NCBI GenBank assembly: GCA_025964675.1
Contig: JAOPYI010000146.1
Location: 62,001-126,000, forward strand
Reading direction: 5' to 3'
From: Sphaerisporangium sp.
GTDB taxonomy: Bacteria; Actinomycetota; Actinomycetes; Streptosporangiales; Streptosporangiaceae
DNA: 64,000 bases
Below, piece after piece: positions 16,759 through 24,279 of the stretch (positions are counted from its first letter, which is position 1; every line of letters starts with the position of its first letter). A program made the position numbers and the translations under genes. The notes below the pieces were generated by a model. The model saw only the letters and a list, made by a program, of their open reading frames with translations, was not told where the DNA came from and made no database searches.

Positions 16759-17219
16759 CAGCCCTCCCTCTCCACGACGACGCCGGAGGCCCGGACCCTT
16801 TCCTTTGCCAGGGGCGTCAGCACGGCACGGCGTCCGAGCACCAGCCGGGCTCCCGCCTCGGCGGCCGCGCCGACGTGCCGCTCCGTCACGGCGCCCTTCT
16901 CGTAGCGGTGCACGGCCTCGGCCGGATGCGCCTGTACCGCCTCAGTCCCGGGTGCCGTCTGTTCGTGCCGGCGTACGGCCCGCGCGTCGTGAACGTCGGG
17001 CGGCGGGGCAGGGGGGCTCTGGAGGCGGAACCGCAGCCGTCCCGCGCGGAGGTCGGCGCCCGCCCCCGGGTCCTGGGCGAGCTCCAGAACTCGGAGCGCG
17101 AACGCGTTGAGGTCGTCGTCGTTCCTCATGACGACCGGCTCGGCGCCCGCCTGCGAAGGAAGGAGATCGCGGAGTACCTCGCGGACCAGGCCGCGCAGCT
17201 CGTCTCGGGAGATGCTCAC
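16758..17219 (-). CDS. Small microcompartment-associated protein, possibly lumenal
   Basis: A 153-residue protein not assigned to a characterised family. Residues 4-22 (SRDELRGLVREVLRDLLPS) form a strong amphipathic helix like the encapsulation peptides of BMC cargo. The middle is Pro/Ala-rich and probably disordered. The C-terminal 50 residues (GAVTERHVGAAAEAGARLV, then AVLTPLAKERVRASGV) look like the short 'I/LTPLA' module seen at the start of EutQ and in other BMC accessory proteins. GTG 17219 overlaps the stop of the BMC-T gene (GTGA). The much longer in-frame reading to 17786 is antisense-like noise through the BMC-T gene. It may organise or target lumen enzymes; that is inference. Confidence 0.7.
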   Translation of the reverse strand: MSISRDELRGLVREVLRDLLPSQAGAEPVVMRNDDDLNAFALRVLELAQDPGAGADLRAGRLRFRLQSPPAPPPDVHDARAVRRHEQTAPGTEAVQAHPAEAVHRYEKGAVTERHVGAAAEAGARLVLGRRAVLTPLAKERVRASGVVVEREG

Positions 17220-17839
17220 GCCCGGCTCCAGGATGACGCGGCGGTGCCTTCGAGCGCGCGGCGGGCGGCCTCGGCGGCCTGCCGCACATCGGACTCGCGG
17301 CCGGAGAGGTAGACCCGCCCGGTCGCGCCCATCATGCGGTAGTCGACCACCTTGATCTCGGCGGCCTTCTCGGCCTCGTTGACCGCCAGGATGGCGTACG
17401 AGGCGGGCTGGCACTCCAGCACGAACAGCGACTCGCCCGGCAGCGCGAGCGATCCGACCCGGTTCCTGTTGATCAGGAACGCGTGCTGCCCGTCCAGGCT
17501 GGACACGATCTCCGAGGCGAGGATGCGCGGCGGCACGGCGTCGGCGGCCGTGGCCCCGAGCTGGTCCAGCACCGCGCCCGCGGCGGCGCGCACCTCGCCG
17601 ATCTGCCCGTGGAACTCCAGGTAGCCGAACTGGCGCTCCACCACCAGGACGCCCGCCTTCACGTCGGCGTGCTTGAGCGCCACGTCGGTCAGCGGTTCGA
17701 TGTCCAGGCCCGGGGCGATCTCGATGATCTGGGCCGCCTGGTTGAGCCGGGGCAGCGCGCCGCGCATCCAGGTGCCGAGGTAGCACATGGTCTGTGGCTG
17801 CAACTGGTCGATGAAGATGAAGGAACGCAGCTCGGCCAT
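17216..17839 (-). CDS. BMC-T tandem-domain shell protein
   Basis: A 207-residue BMC-T protein that begins MAELRSFIFIDQLQPQTMCY. The first BMC domain holds IEIAPGLDIEPLTDVALKHA and VERQFGYLEFHGQIGEVRAA; the second holds GQHAFLINRNRVGSLALPGE and MMGATGRVYLSGRESDVRQA. It is a paralogue of the 15465-16196 protein but lacks its N-terminal extension. It starts 2 bases after the stop of the aldehyde dehydrogenase with GTGAGG upstream, and its own stop overlaps the next gene. It is probably one of the two trimeric facet or pore components. Confidence 0.92.
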   Translation of the reverse strand: MAELRSFIFIDQLQPQTMCYLGTWMRGALPRLNQAAQIIEIAPGLDIEPLTDVALKHADVKAGVLVVERQFGYLEFHGQIGEVRAAAGAVLDQLGATAADAVPPRILASEIVSSLDGQHAFLINRNRVGSLALPGESLFVLECQPASYAILAVNEAEKAAEIKVVDYRMMGATGRVYLSGRESDVRQAAEAARRALEGTAASSWSRA

Positions 17840-17841
17840 GG

Positions 17842-19434
17842 TCAGGACCTCACCAGCGACGCGAGCTCTTCGAGGATCAGCCGCCGGATCTCGTCCCGCA
17901 GCTCGCCGGTGTCCGAGGCCGGCGACGCGGGCGTCGTACGGAGGGCGGGCACGGGAGCCGTACGGGCGTTGGGTACGGGAGCCGTACGGGCGTTGGACGC
18001 GTCCGGGTAGGGCGGCACCGGCCCAGCGGGAGGGGACCACGGATCGAGCCGGTCGAAGTCGCCGAACGGCGCGTCCACGTGGTAGGCGACCCGGGTCCAG
18101 TTCACCAGGTTGCCCGGCTGGAGGTTCTCCCCCGCCGACGAGCCGCCGACGTAGCCGGTGCCGATGGTCATGGAGATCGGGAGGTTGGTGTCGATCCCCG
18201 AGCTGCCCGTGCTGTTGCCCGCGTTCACCGAGACCCTCAGGACGGGCACGGCCGCGCCGTACTCCATGATCGTCTGCGGGTCGGTGCTGTGGATCGCCGC
18301 CGAGTGACCGGCTCCCGAGATGCGGAGCACGGCTCGCGCGGCGTCGATGCCGCGCCGCGCCGAGGGCACGCGCAGCAGGCCGAGCACCGGGCACAGCTTC
18401 TCGTGGGCCAGCGGCTCCTCGGGGACGGCCATGTCGAACGGCGCGAGCAGCACCTTCGTCCCGGCGCGCACCCGGACCCCGGCCTGCTGCGCGATCCATG
18501 ACGCGTCCTTGCCGACGAACCGGGTGTCGAACGTGCCGCCGGGGAACACCAGGTCACGCACCCGATCTCGCTCGTCGGGGGTCAGCAGGTGGGCGCCGCG
18601 CATCAGCGCGACCAGCCGGTCGGCGATGGCTTCCTCGGCGATGAGCACCGACTCGTTCGTGCACAGGATGGAGTTGTCGAAGCTCTTGCTGTCCACGATC
18701 TGCCGGGCGGCCGACTCCAGGTCGGCCGTGCGGTCCACGAGCACGGGGACGTTGCCGGGGCCGACGCCGAGCGCCGGGTTGCCGGACCGGTAGGCGGCGC
18801 GGACGACCGGCGTCCCTCCCGTCGCGACGATCACGTCCACGCGGGGATCGGCCATCATGCTCTCGATCAGGGGCAGGGTCGGCTCCTCGACCACCTGCAC
18901 CACCCCGTCCGGGGCGCCCGCGGCGACCGCGGCGGCGGCGAGCGTCCTGGCGGCGTCGGCGCAGCACTCCCTTGCCATCGGGTGCGGGCTGATGACGATC
19001 GCGTTGCGCGTCATCAGAGCCAGCAAGATCTTGAAGTACACCGTGGCGACCGGGTTGGTGGAGGGGGTCAGGGCGAACACCACTCCGGCGGGCCTGGGGA
19101 TCGAGAGGATCTTCTCGGCCGCGTCGGCTCGCGGGGACACGTAGTCGTGCCCCGCGTAGGCGCCGGCGAGGCCGGTCGAGCAGGCGACGTTCTTCAGCGC
19201 CTTGTGCTCGGCGACCCCGAACCCGGTCTCCCGCACCGCCCACTCGGCGTAGCGGACGGCGTTCTCCGCCGCCACGCGGGCGACCGCCGTGACGATGCGG
19301 TCGACGGACGGCTTGTCGTAGCCGGCGAACGCCCGGGCGGCCCACCGGGCCCGCTCCAGCATGACCGGCCCCCGATCGGCCGACCGGGTCGCGGCGATGT
19401 TCCCGTGGTTACTCGTGCTGACCGGGGTGTTCAC
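17842..19434 (-). CDS. CoA-acylating aldehyde dehydrogenase with C-terminal encapsulation peptide
   Basis: A 530-residue PduP/EutE-like enzyme that converts propionaldehyde, CoA and NAD+ to propionyl-CoA. The catalytic cysteine is C258 in DNSILCTNES; the family blocks FALTPSTNPVATVYFKILLA and ALGVGPGNVPVLVD are present. After the catalytic domain comes a Pro/Ala linker with a repeated NARTAPVP unit, then a terminal amphipathic helix (GELRDEIRRLILEELASLVR), which is the hallmark of a cargo peptide that docks to the shell. The GTG at 19434 overlaps the phospho-lyase stop (GTGA). This is the key evidence that the encapsulated aldehyde is C2-C3 sized. Confidence 0.92.
   Translation of the reverse strand: MNTPVSTSNHGNIAATRSADRGPVMLERARWAARAFAGYDKPSVDRIVTAVARVAAENAVRYAEWAVRETGFGVAEHKALKNVACSTGLAGAYAGHDYVSPRADAAEKILSIPRPAGVVFALTPSTNPVATVYFKILLALMTRNAIVISPHPMARECCADAARTLAAAAVAAGAPDGVVQVVEEPTLPLIESMMADPRVDVIVATGGTPVVRAAYRSGNPALGVGPGNVPVLVDRTADLESAARQIVDSKSFDNSILCTNESVLIAEEAIADRLVALMRGAHLLTPDERDRVRDLVFPGGTFDTRFVGKDASWIAQQAGVRVRAGTKVLLAPFDMAVPEEPLAHEKLCPVLGLLRVPSARRGIDAARAVLRISGAGHSAAIHSTDPQTIMEYGAAVPVLRVSVNAGNSTGSSGIDTNLPISMTIGTGYVGGSSAGENLQPGNLVNWTRVAYHVDAPFGDFDRLDPWSPPAGPVPPYPDASNARTAPVPNARTAPVPALRTTPASPASDTGELRDEIRRLILEELASLVRS
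17951..17996. repeat. 24-bp period tandem repeat in the aldehyde dehydrogenase linker
   Basis: The 22-base block acgggagccgtacgggcgtt-gg occurs at 17951-17972 and again at 17975-17996, giving two NARTAPVP units in the linker before the C-terminal cargo helix. It is a recent in-frame duplication that lengthens the tether. Confidence 0.75.
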
Positions 19435-20696
19435 CGGGCCTCCTTCGCGGCGCGCGCGATTGCGACGGCCGTACGATCGAGCAGTTCCTCGGCCAGCGAC
19501 GGGTCGAGCAGGATGCCTGGTTTGTACTGAAGCACCCGGGGGTCCAGGGTCGAGAAGATCGCCCAGACACCGTTCTCGTACAGGTGTCTCATGACGTACT
19601 TCGCGCCTTCGGGATGGTCGAACTCCAGACCGATGACCAGACCGTTCTGCCGGATGCCGGTGAACCAGCCGGGGTTGTCGGCGCGGATGGCCTCAAGGCC
19701 CCGGCCGATGAGGTCGCTGATGTAGTGCACGATGGAGCGGGTCTCCGCGCGGTTGCAGATCTCCAGGGTCTTCAGCGCGGTCACGCACCCCAGCTCGGCG
19801 CCGCCGAAGGACGCCATGTGCGCGAAGCCATCCTCGGTCAGCCACCCCGCGCAGCGCTCGCTGACCAGCACGGCCGCGATGGGGTAGAGCCCGCCGGAGA
19901 TGCCCTTGCCCGTGACCAGGATGTCGGGGAGGATGCCGTGCTTGTTGATCGCCCACAGCTCGCCGGTGCGCATGAGCCCGGTCTGTACCTCGTCGGCGAT
20001 GTACAGCGCGCCGTAGGTCTCGCTGAGCCGCTTGACGGTCTCGAGGTAGCCGGGCTCGGGCAGCGGGAAGCCGTACGTCGCGGGGATGGTTTCCATGATC
20101 ACGGCGGCGACGTCCCGACCGCGCAGCGCCGCCTCCATGGCCTCCGGGTCGTTGAACGGCACGTGGACGAACTCCTCCGGCCGGTCGGAGAGGAACAGCT
20201 TGGAGAACCGGTCGTCACCTGTGCCGACGGCCAGTCCGGTGTGCCCGTGGTAGGCCTTGACGATCGAGACGATCTTGCGTTTCCCGGTCGCGTGGCGGGC
20301 GGTCTTCAGCGCGATATCGATGGCCTCGCCGCCGCCGCTGGCGTAGATGACCTTGCTCAGCCCCTCCGGTCCCGTGGTGATGAGCGCCTCGGCCAGGGCC
20401 GTGCGGGCCAGCGACGGGAAGTGGTGGTTGCCGATGTCGAAGTGGTCCATGGCCTGCCGCAGGGCGGCCAGGACCTCGGGGTTGCGGTGGCCGACGTTGT
20501 AGGTGCCGCCGTTGAGGTGGACGTCGATCAGGCGCTTCCCCGAGACGTCGTACAGGAAGTAGCCCTCCCTGCGGTCGATGACCAGAGGAACCCCTGAGTC
20601 GATCCAGAACTGCGTCTTCCCCGGGTTCCAGTACGTCAAGGACTTCTCGAGAACCTCGTCCTTGGACGCGTAGGAGAACAACCCGTAGTCCAGCAT
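19431..20696 (-). CDS. Class III aminotransferase-fold PLP phospho-lyase
   Basis: A 421-residue PLP enzyme of aminotransferase class III. The Schiff-base lysine is K264 in VTGKGISGGLYP; D235 in ADEVQTG binds the pyridine nitrogen; GGGEAID near 121 binds the phosphate. In RMM-type loci this fold acts as an O-phospho-1-amino-2-propanol (or phosphoethanolamine-like) lyase giving propionaldehyde, ammonia and phosphate, rather than transaminating. The co-encoded kinase and aldehyde dehydrogenase fit that role. It is the first gene of the leftward operon; the ATG at 20696 has only a weak ribosome site. Confidence 0.87.
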   Translation of the reverse strand: MLDYGLFSYASKDEVLEKSLTYWNPGKTQFWIDSGVPLVIDRREGYFLYDVSGKRLIDVHLNGGTYNVGHRNPEVLAALRQAMDHFDIGNHHFPSLARTALAEALITTGPEGLSKVIYASGGGEAIDIALKTARHATGKRKIVSIVKAYHGHTGLAVGTGDDRFSKLFLSDRPEEFVHVPFNDPEAMEAALRGRDVAAVIMETIPATYGFPLPEPGYLETVKRLSETYGALYIADEVQTGLMRTGELWAINKHGILPDILVTGKGISGGLYPIAAVLVSERCAGWLTEDGFAHMASFGGAELGCVTALKTLEICNRAETRSIVHYISDLIGRGLEAIRADNPGWFTGIRQNGLVIGLEFDHPEGAKYVMRHLYENGVWAIFSTLDPRVLQYKPGILLDPSLAEELLDRTAVAIARAAKEAR

Positions 20697-20710
20697 CCCG
20701 GTCCCATCGG

Positions 20711-20737
20711 TTCGGTCTAGTAATCGGTAGGACCGAA
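20711..20737. promoter_or_regulatory. Candidate GntR operator in the divergent BMC promoter
   Basis: A perfect 7-bp inverted repeat TTCGGTC (20711-20717) / GACCGAA (20731-20737), 13 bases apart, with inner GGTCTAG and TAGGACC half-sites. It sits 15 bp upstream of the phospho-lyase start and in the 234-bp region shared with the divergent permease. HutC-type regulators bind GGTCTAGACC-like sites, so the locus GntR is the likely ligand. Confidence 0.5.
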
Positions 20738-20930
20738 TACTTCACCAGGTCGACCTTATGCGTCAATGGTCCGACTTGTGAGGATTCGGAAACACGAAAG
20801 GTATTGCTTGGATCAGCCGTTGAATGGCAGCATTTGCGCACCTCGAGTGACTCCACCCCACGTCGAGGGCGTCCGGCGCAGGAGGCCACGGCATCCCTGT
20901 ACGACGCTGGTTCCCCGGAAGGGCACAGTT

Positions 20931-22457
20931 GTGAGCACCACAGATAACCCGGCCGCGACCTCCACCCCTCAGACCCCGGGGGTGAACCGCCTGCGCAAGG
21001 ACGCCGTCGGACTGCTCGGCGTCATCTTCATGGCGGTCGCCACCGCCGCCCCCATCACCGCCATGACCGGCAACGTCCCCATCGCGCTCGGCTTCGGCAA
21101 CGGCCTCGGCGTCCCCGCCGGCTATCTGGTCGCGACCATCGTCCTCACCGTGTTCTCCGTGGGGTACGTCGCGATGGCGAAGCACATCACCTCGGCGGGC
21201 GCCTTCTACGGCTACATCTCCCATGGCCTCGGCCAGGTGGCCGGCATGGTCGCCGGCCTGCTGGCCACCATGGCGTATGTCGTGTTCGAGGCCTCGATCA
21301 TCGGCTTCTTCGCCTACTCGGCCAACGACACATTCAAGTCGCTGGCCAAGGTGGACGTCCACTGGCTGTGGTTCGCCTTCTTCGGCCTCGCGCTGAACGC
21401 CGCCCTCACGTACTTCGACATCAACCTCACCGCCAAGGTCCTCGGCGTCTTCCTGGTCACCGAGATCCTCATGCTGGGGCTCACCGCCACCGTGACGCTG
21501 TTCCACGGCGGCGGCCCCGACGGGCTGATGGCGGACTCGCTCAATCCGGTGAACGCCTTCAGGACCAACGGCCTCACGGCCGGCGCCGTCGGGCTGGGGC
21601 TGTTCATGTGCTTCTGGTCGTGGGTCGGGTTCGAGTCCACCGCGATGTACGGCGAGGAGTCGCGCGACCCCAAGAACATCGTCCCCAAGGCCACGCTGGT
21701 CTCCGTGGTCGGAATCGGGCTGTTCTACACCTTCGTCTCCTGGATGACCGTCGCGGCCAGCGGCGTCAAGGCGCCCGAGATCGCCGCCAAGGAGTTCGCC
21801 GGGGTCTTCTTCAACCCCACCAGGGAGCTTGTCGGCGTGTGGGCCGTCGACCTGTTCAAGATCCTGATCCTCACCGGGTCGTTCGCCTGCTCGATGGCGT
21901 TCCACAACTGCGCATCGCGCTACCTGTACGCCCTCGGCCGCGAGAACCTGGTGCCCGGCACGGCCAGGACCCTCGGGCGCACCCACGCCAGGCACGGCTC
22001 CCCGCACATCGCCGGATTCGTGCAGACGGCCATCTCGGTCGTGCTGGTGCTGGCGTTCTTCTTCGCGGGCATGGACCCCTACGTTCACATGTACACCCTG
22101 CTCGCGGTGCTCGGCACCCTCGCGATCCTGATCGTGCAGTCCCTCTGCTCGTTCTCCGTGATCGGCTACTTCCACGTCAAGAAGAAGCACCCGGAGACGG
22201 CCAACGTCTGGCGCACGCTGATCGCTCCGCTGGCCGGAGGCCTGGCGATGCTCTACGTGGTCTTCCTGCTCTTCCAGAACCAGGAGGCCGCCGCCGGGGA
22301 CGCGTCCAAGTCACTGCTCTTCAAGCTCATCCCGTGGATCGTGGTGGCCTTCGCTGCGATGGGCGCGGCCCTGGCGCTGTACCTGAAGGCCAAGGACCCC
22401 TTGAAGTACGACATCATCGGCCGCGTCGTGCTGGAGGACACCGTCGAGCGCGACTGA
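20931..22457 (+). CDS. APC-superfamily permease, likely aminoacetone/amino-alcohol importer
   Basis: A 508-residue amino acid-polyamine-organocation transporter with about twelve transmembrane helices. The N-terminal RLRKDAVGLLGVIFMAVATA, AAPITAMTGNVPIALGFGNG and FSVGYVAMAKHITSAGAFYG blocks are typical of the family. It is divergent from the BMC operon and so probably supplies its substrate. The GTG at 20931 has GGAAGGG upstream; an in-frame reading reaches back to 20766 but has no conserved residues there and would cross the promoter region. The substrate is inferred from context only. Confidence 0.85.
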   Translation: MSTTDNPAATSTPQTPGVNRLRKDAVGLLGVIFMAVATAAPITAMTGNVPIALGFGNGLGVPAGYLVATIVLTVFSVGYVAMAKHITSAGAFYGYISHGLGQVAGMVAGLLATMAYVVFEASIIGFFAYSANDTFKSLAKVDVHWLWFAFFGLALNAALTYFDINLTAKVLGVFLVTEILMLGLTATVTLFHGGGPDGLMADSLNPVNAFRTNGLTAGAVGLGLFMCFWSWVGFESTAMYGEESRDPKNIVPKATLVSVVGIGLFYTFVSWMTVAASGVKAPEIAAKEFAGVFFNPTRELVGVWAVDLFKILILTGSFACSMAFHNCASRYLYALGRENLVPGTARTLGRTHARHGSPHIAGFVQTAISVVLVLAFFFAGMDPYVHMYTLLAVLGTLAILIVQSLCSFSVIGYFHVKKKHPETANVWRTLIAPLAGGLAMLYVVFLLFQNQEAAAGDASKSLLFKLIPWIVVAFAAMGAALALYLKAKDPLKYDIIGRVVLEDTVERD

Positions 22458-22495
22458 CGGCACGCGGGCCCGACCGGCCGATGAAGTCCCGGGCG

Positions 22496-23230
22496 TCAGC
22501 CGGTGACGCTGGGCCGGCCGTTCTCGATGTGCCCCATCAGCCGCCGTCCGTACGAGGGGTCCTGCTCGCAGGTGACGCGCAGGTCGTACCAGCCTTCATG
22601 GTCCTCGCAGTGCCACGTCACGTGCTTGGACCGGCCGGGCTTGAGGGTGAAGCTCCGCTCGTCGCCCGGATCGCCGTAGGCGAGAGGCGCGATCCGAATG
22701 TCGGCCTTCACACCGCCGGTGTTGGTGACGGTCAGCCTGAGGCTCCGCTGCCTCGCCTCGATCTCCGGCTCGACGACGACGCCGGACGCCGCGCCGGACA
22801 GGGCGCCCGCGAACTCGCGGCGGAACCCGTTCGGGCCGGTCAGGGTGAGGTTGTAGGAGCCCTTCTGCACCGGCACGTCCAGCGTGGTGGACCCGTGGAC
22901 GTCGACGTGGACGGGCAGCGCGAACTCCCCCGCGTACGGGTAGAGCGCCATGTGAACGCTCGCGGACCCGGTGTTGGCCAGCGTCAGCTTCAGGTTTCCC
23001 CCGGCGACGCGGCCCCAGGCGTTCGGCTGGTACGGCAGCGGCCTGGCCGGGCGGGTGCCCTCCTCCTGGACCGGCATGGACTGGTCGGCCGGCGGGGCGG
23101 GGCGCCAGCGGCCACTGAACGCCGGGACCCCCGCGGGCCGCGCCGGCGCCGGCCGCGGACCGCTCGAGGTGAAGTCGAACGCGGACGTCAGGTCGCCGGC
23201 GACGGTCCTCGCGCCACTCGGTTGGGACAT
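22496..23230 (-). CDS. Phospholipase C C-terminal domains without catalytic domain
   Basis: A 244-residue protein that matches only the C-terminal third of actinobacterial non-haemolytic phospholipase C. Residues 4-18 (PSGARTVAGDLTSAF) look like the last piece of the phosphoesterase domain, EEGTRPARPLPYQPNAWGRV is the usual link, and two DUF756 beta-sandwich domains follow (NLKLTLANTGSASVHMALYP and LRLTVTNTGGVKADIRIAPL). Full enzymes have a Tat signal and about 430 catalytic residues first; none is present, and the upstream DNA belongs to a divergent gene. The ATG at 23230 has GGAAGAG upstream, so it may still be expressed as a cytosolic protein. Either a remnant or a repurposed stand-alone domain pair. 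Confidence 0.75.
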   Translation of the reverse strand: MSQPSGARTVAGDLTSAFDFTSSGPRPAPARPAGVPAFSGRWRPAPPADQSMPVQEEGTRPARPLPYQPNAWGRVAGGNLKLTLANTGSASVHMALYPYAGEFALPVHVDVHGSTTLDVPVQKGSYNLTLTGPNGFRREFAGALSGAASGVVVEPEIEARQRSLRLTVTNTGGVKADIRIAPLAYGDPGDERSFTLKPGRSKHVTWHCEDHEGWYDLRVTCEQDPSYGRRLMGHIENGRPSVTG

Positions 23231-23398
23231 GGGATCTCTTCCGGTAAGTGAACCAAGACGCCGCAGATCATCGCAAACGGGATGATCCGTATCTTGAGCA
23301 CAAGGTTGCCTGAAGGTGACAGGCTTGCTTATTCATCGACGACCCCGGTGCGAGGACCCGTCAGTAATGTCCTCATCCGTCCTGCTATTGTCCGGTTG

Positions 23399-24145
23399 GT
23401 GAGTGCACGAGCGGTGCTGGTCACCGGAGCATCCAGGGGAATCGGACGGGCCGTCGCGACCGCCTTCGCCGCCGAGGGAGACCGCGTCGCGATCCACCAC
23501 CGGGGGTCAGCGGACATCGCCGAACGGCTCCGCGCCGAGCTGCCAGGAGACGGTCACACGGTCGTCCAGGCCGACATCGCCGATCCCGATGCGGTCCGGC
23601 GCATGGTGGACGAGGCGGCGGACGCGCTCGGCGGGATCGACGTGCTGGTCAACAATGCCGGAGTCTTCTTCGAGCACCCGATCACCGAGGTCTCGTACGA
23701 GGACTGGCAGGCGGCATGGCGCCAGACGCTCGACCTCAACCTCGTGGGCGCGGCCAACGTCACCTGGTGCGCCGTACGGCACATGTCCCACGGCGGCAGG
23801 ATCGTCAACGTCTCCTCGCGCGGCGCCTTCCGCGGGGAGCCGGACGGTCCGGCGTACGGAGCGAGCAAGGCTGGACTGAACGCCCTGGGCCAGTCGCTCG
23901 CCATCGCCCTGGCCCCCCACGGCATCGCCGTCGGTACCGTGGCACCGGGCTTCGTCGAGACCGACATGACCAGCGACCACCTCAAGCCGCCAAGGGGCGA
24001 CGCGATCCGCGCCCAGAGCCCGTTCGACAGGGTGGCACGCCCCGAGGAGATCGCCACCGCCGTGCTCTACCTGGCCTCCCCCGCGGCCGAATGGTCCAGC
24101 GGCACCATCATCGACCTCAACGGCGCCTCCTACCTGCGGAGCTGA
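23399..24145 (+). CDS. SDR family oxidoreductase
   Basis: A 248-residue short-chain dehydrogenase of the FabG type. VLVTGASRGIGRAVATAFAA is the nucleotide-binding start, NNAG follows IDVLV, and the catalytic S/Y/K are in VSSRGAF and AYGASKAGLNALG. The conserved fold begins right after the GTG at 23399, which I take as the start; there is no ribosome site, and TATTGT at 23386-23391 would allow a leaderless transcript. The longer reading from 23282 is not conserved. It is divergent from the truncated phospholipase C gene. The substrate is unknown. Confidence 0.8.
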   Translation: MSARAVLVTGASRGIGRAVATAFAAEGDRVAIHHRGSADIAERLRAELPGDGHTVVQADIADPDAVRRMVDEAADALGGIDVLVNNAGVFFEHPITEVSYEDWQAAWRQTLDLNLVGAANVTWCAVRHMSHGGRIVNVSSRGAFRGEPDGPAYGASKAGLNALGQSLAIALAPHGIAVGTVAPGFVETDMTSDHLKPPRGDAIRAQSPFDRVARPEEIATAVLYLASPAAEWSSGTIIDLNGASYLRS

Positions 24146-24279
24146 CCCGCGTACGGAAAGCCCACCGGATCAGATGACGAGAGTCAATGGCCGAGTGGAC
24201 GGCCATGTGGTGTACTCGATCGATCAAGATTCAATGCGTGAGCCGCCTTGATGGAGTCACCCCTCGTCCTGGAGACAGC

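Noticed and set aside
16758-17786. 342-codon reading of the small BMC protein
   Set aside because: The first 190 codons are an off-frame reading through the BMC-T gene. The GTG at 17219 overlaps the BMC-T stop and begins the helix that looks genuine.
20763-22190. 475-codon minus-strand frame opposite the APC permease
   Set aside because: His/Glu/Asp/Gly-rich translation that mirrors a transmembrane protein coding strand; no ribosome site or motif.
12824-22457. Ethanolamine (eut) or propanediol (pdu) microcompartment
   Set aside because: No ethanolamine ammonia-lyase, diol dehydratase, B12 reactivase, PduL or EutD gene is present; the kinase plus PLP enzyme set fits the aminoacetone type.
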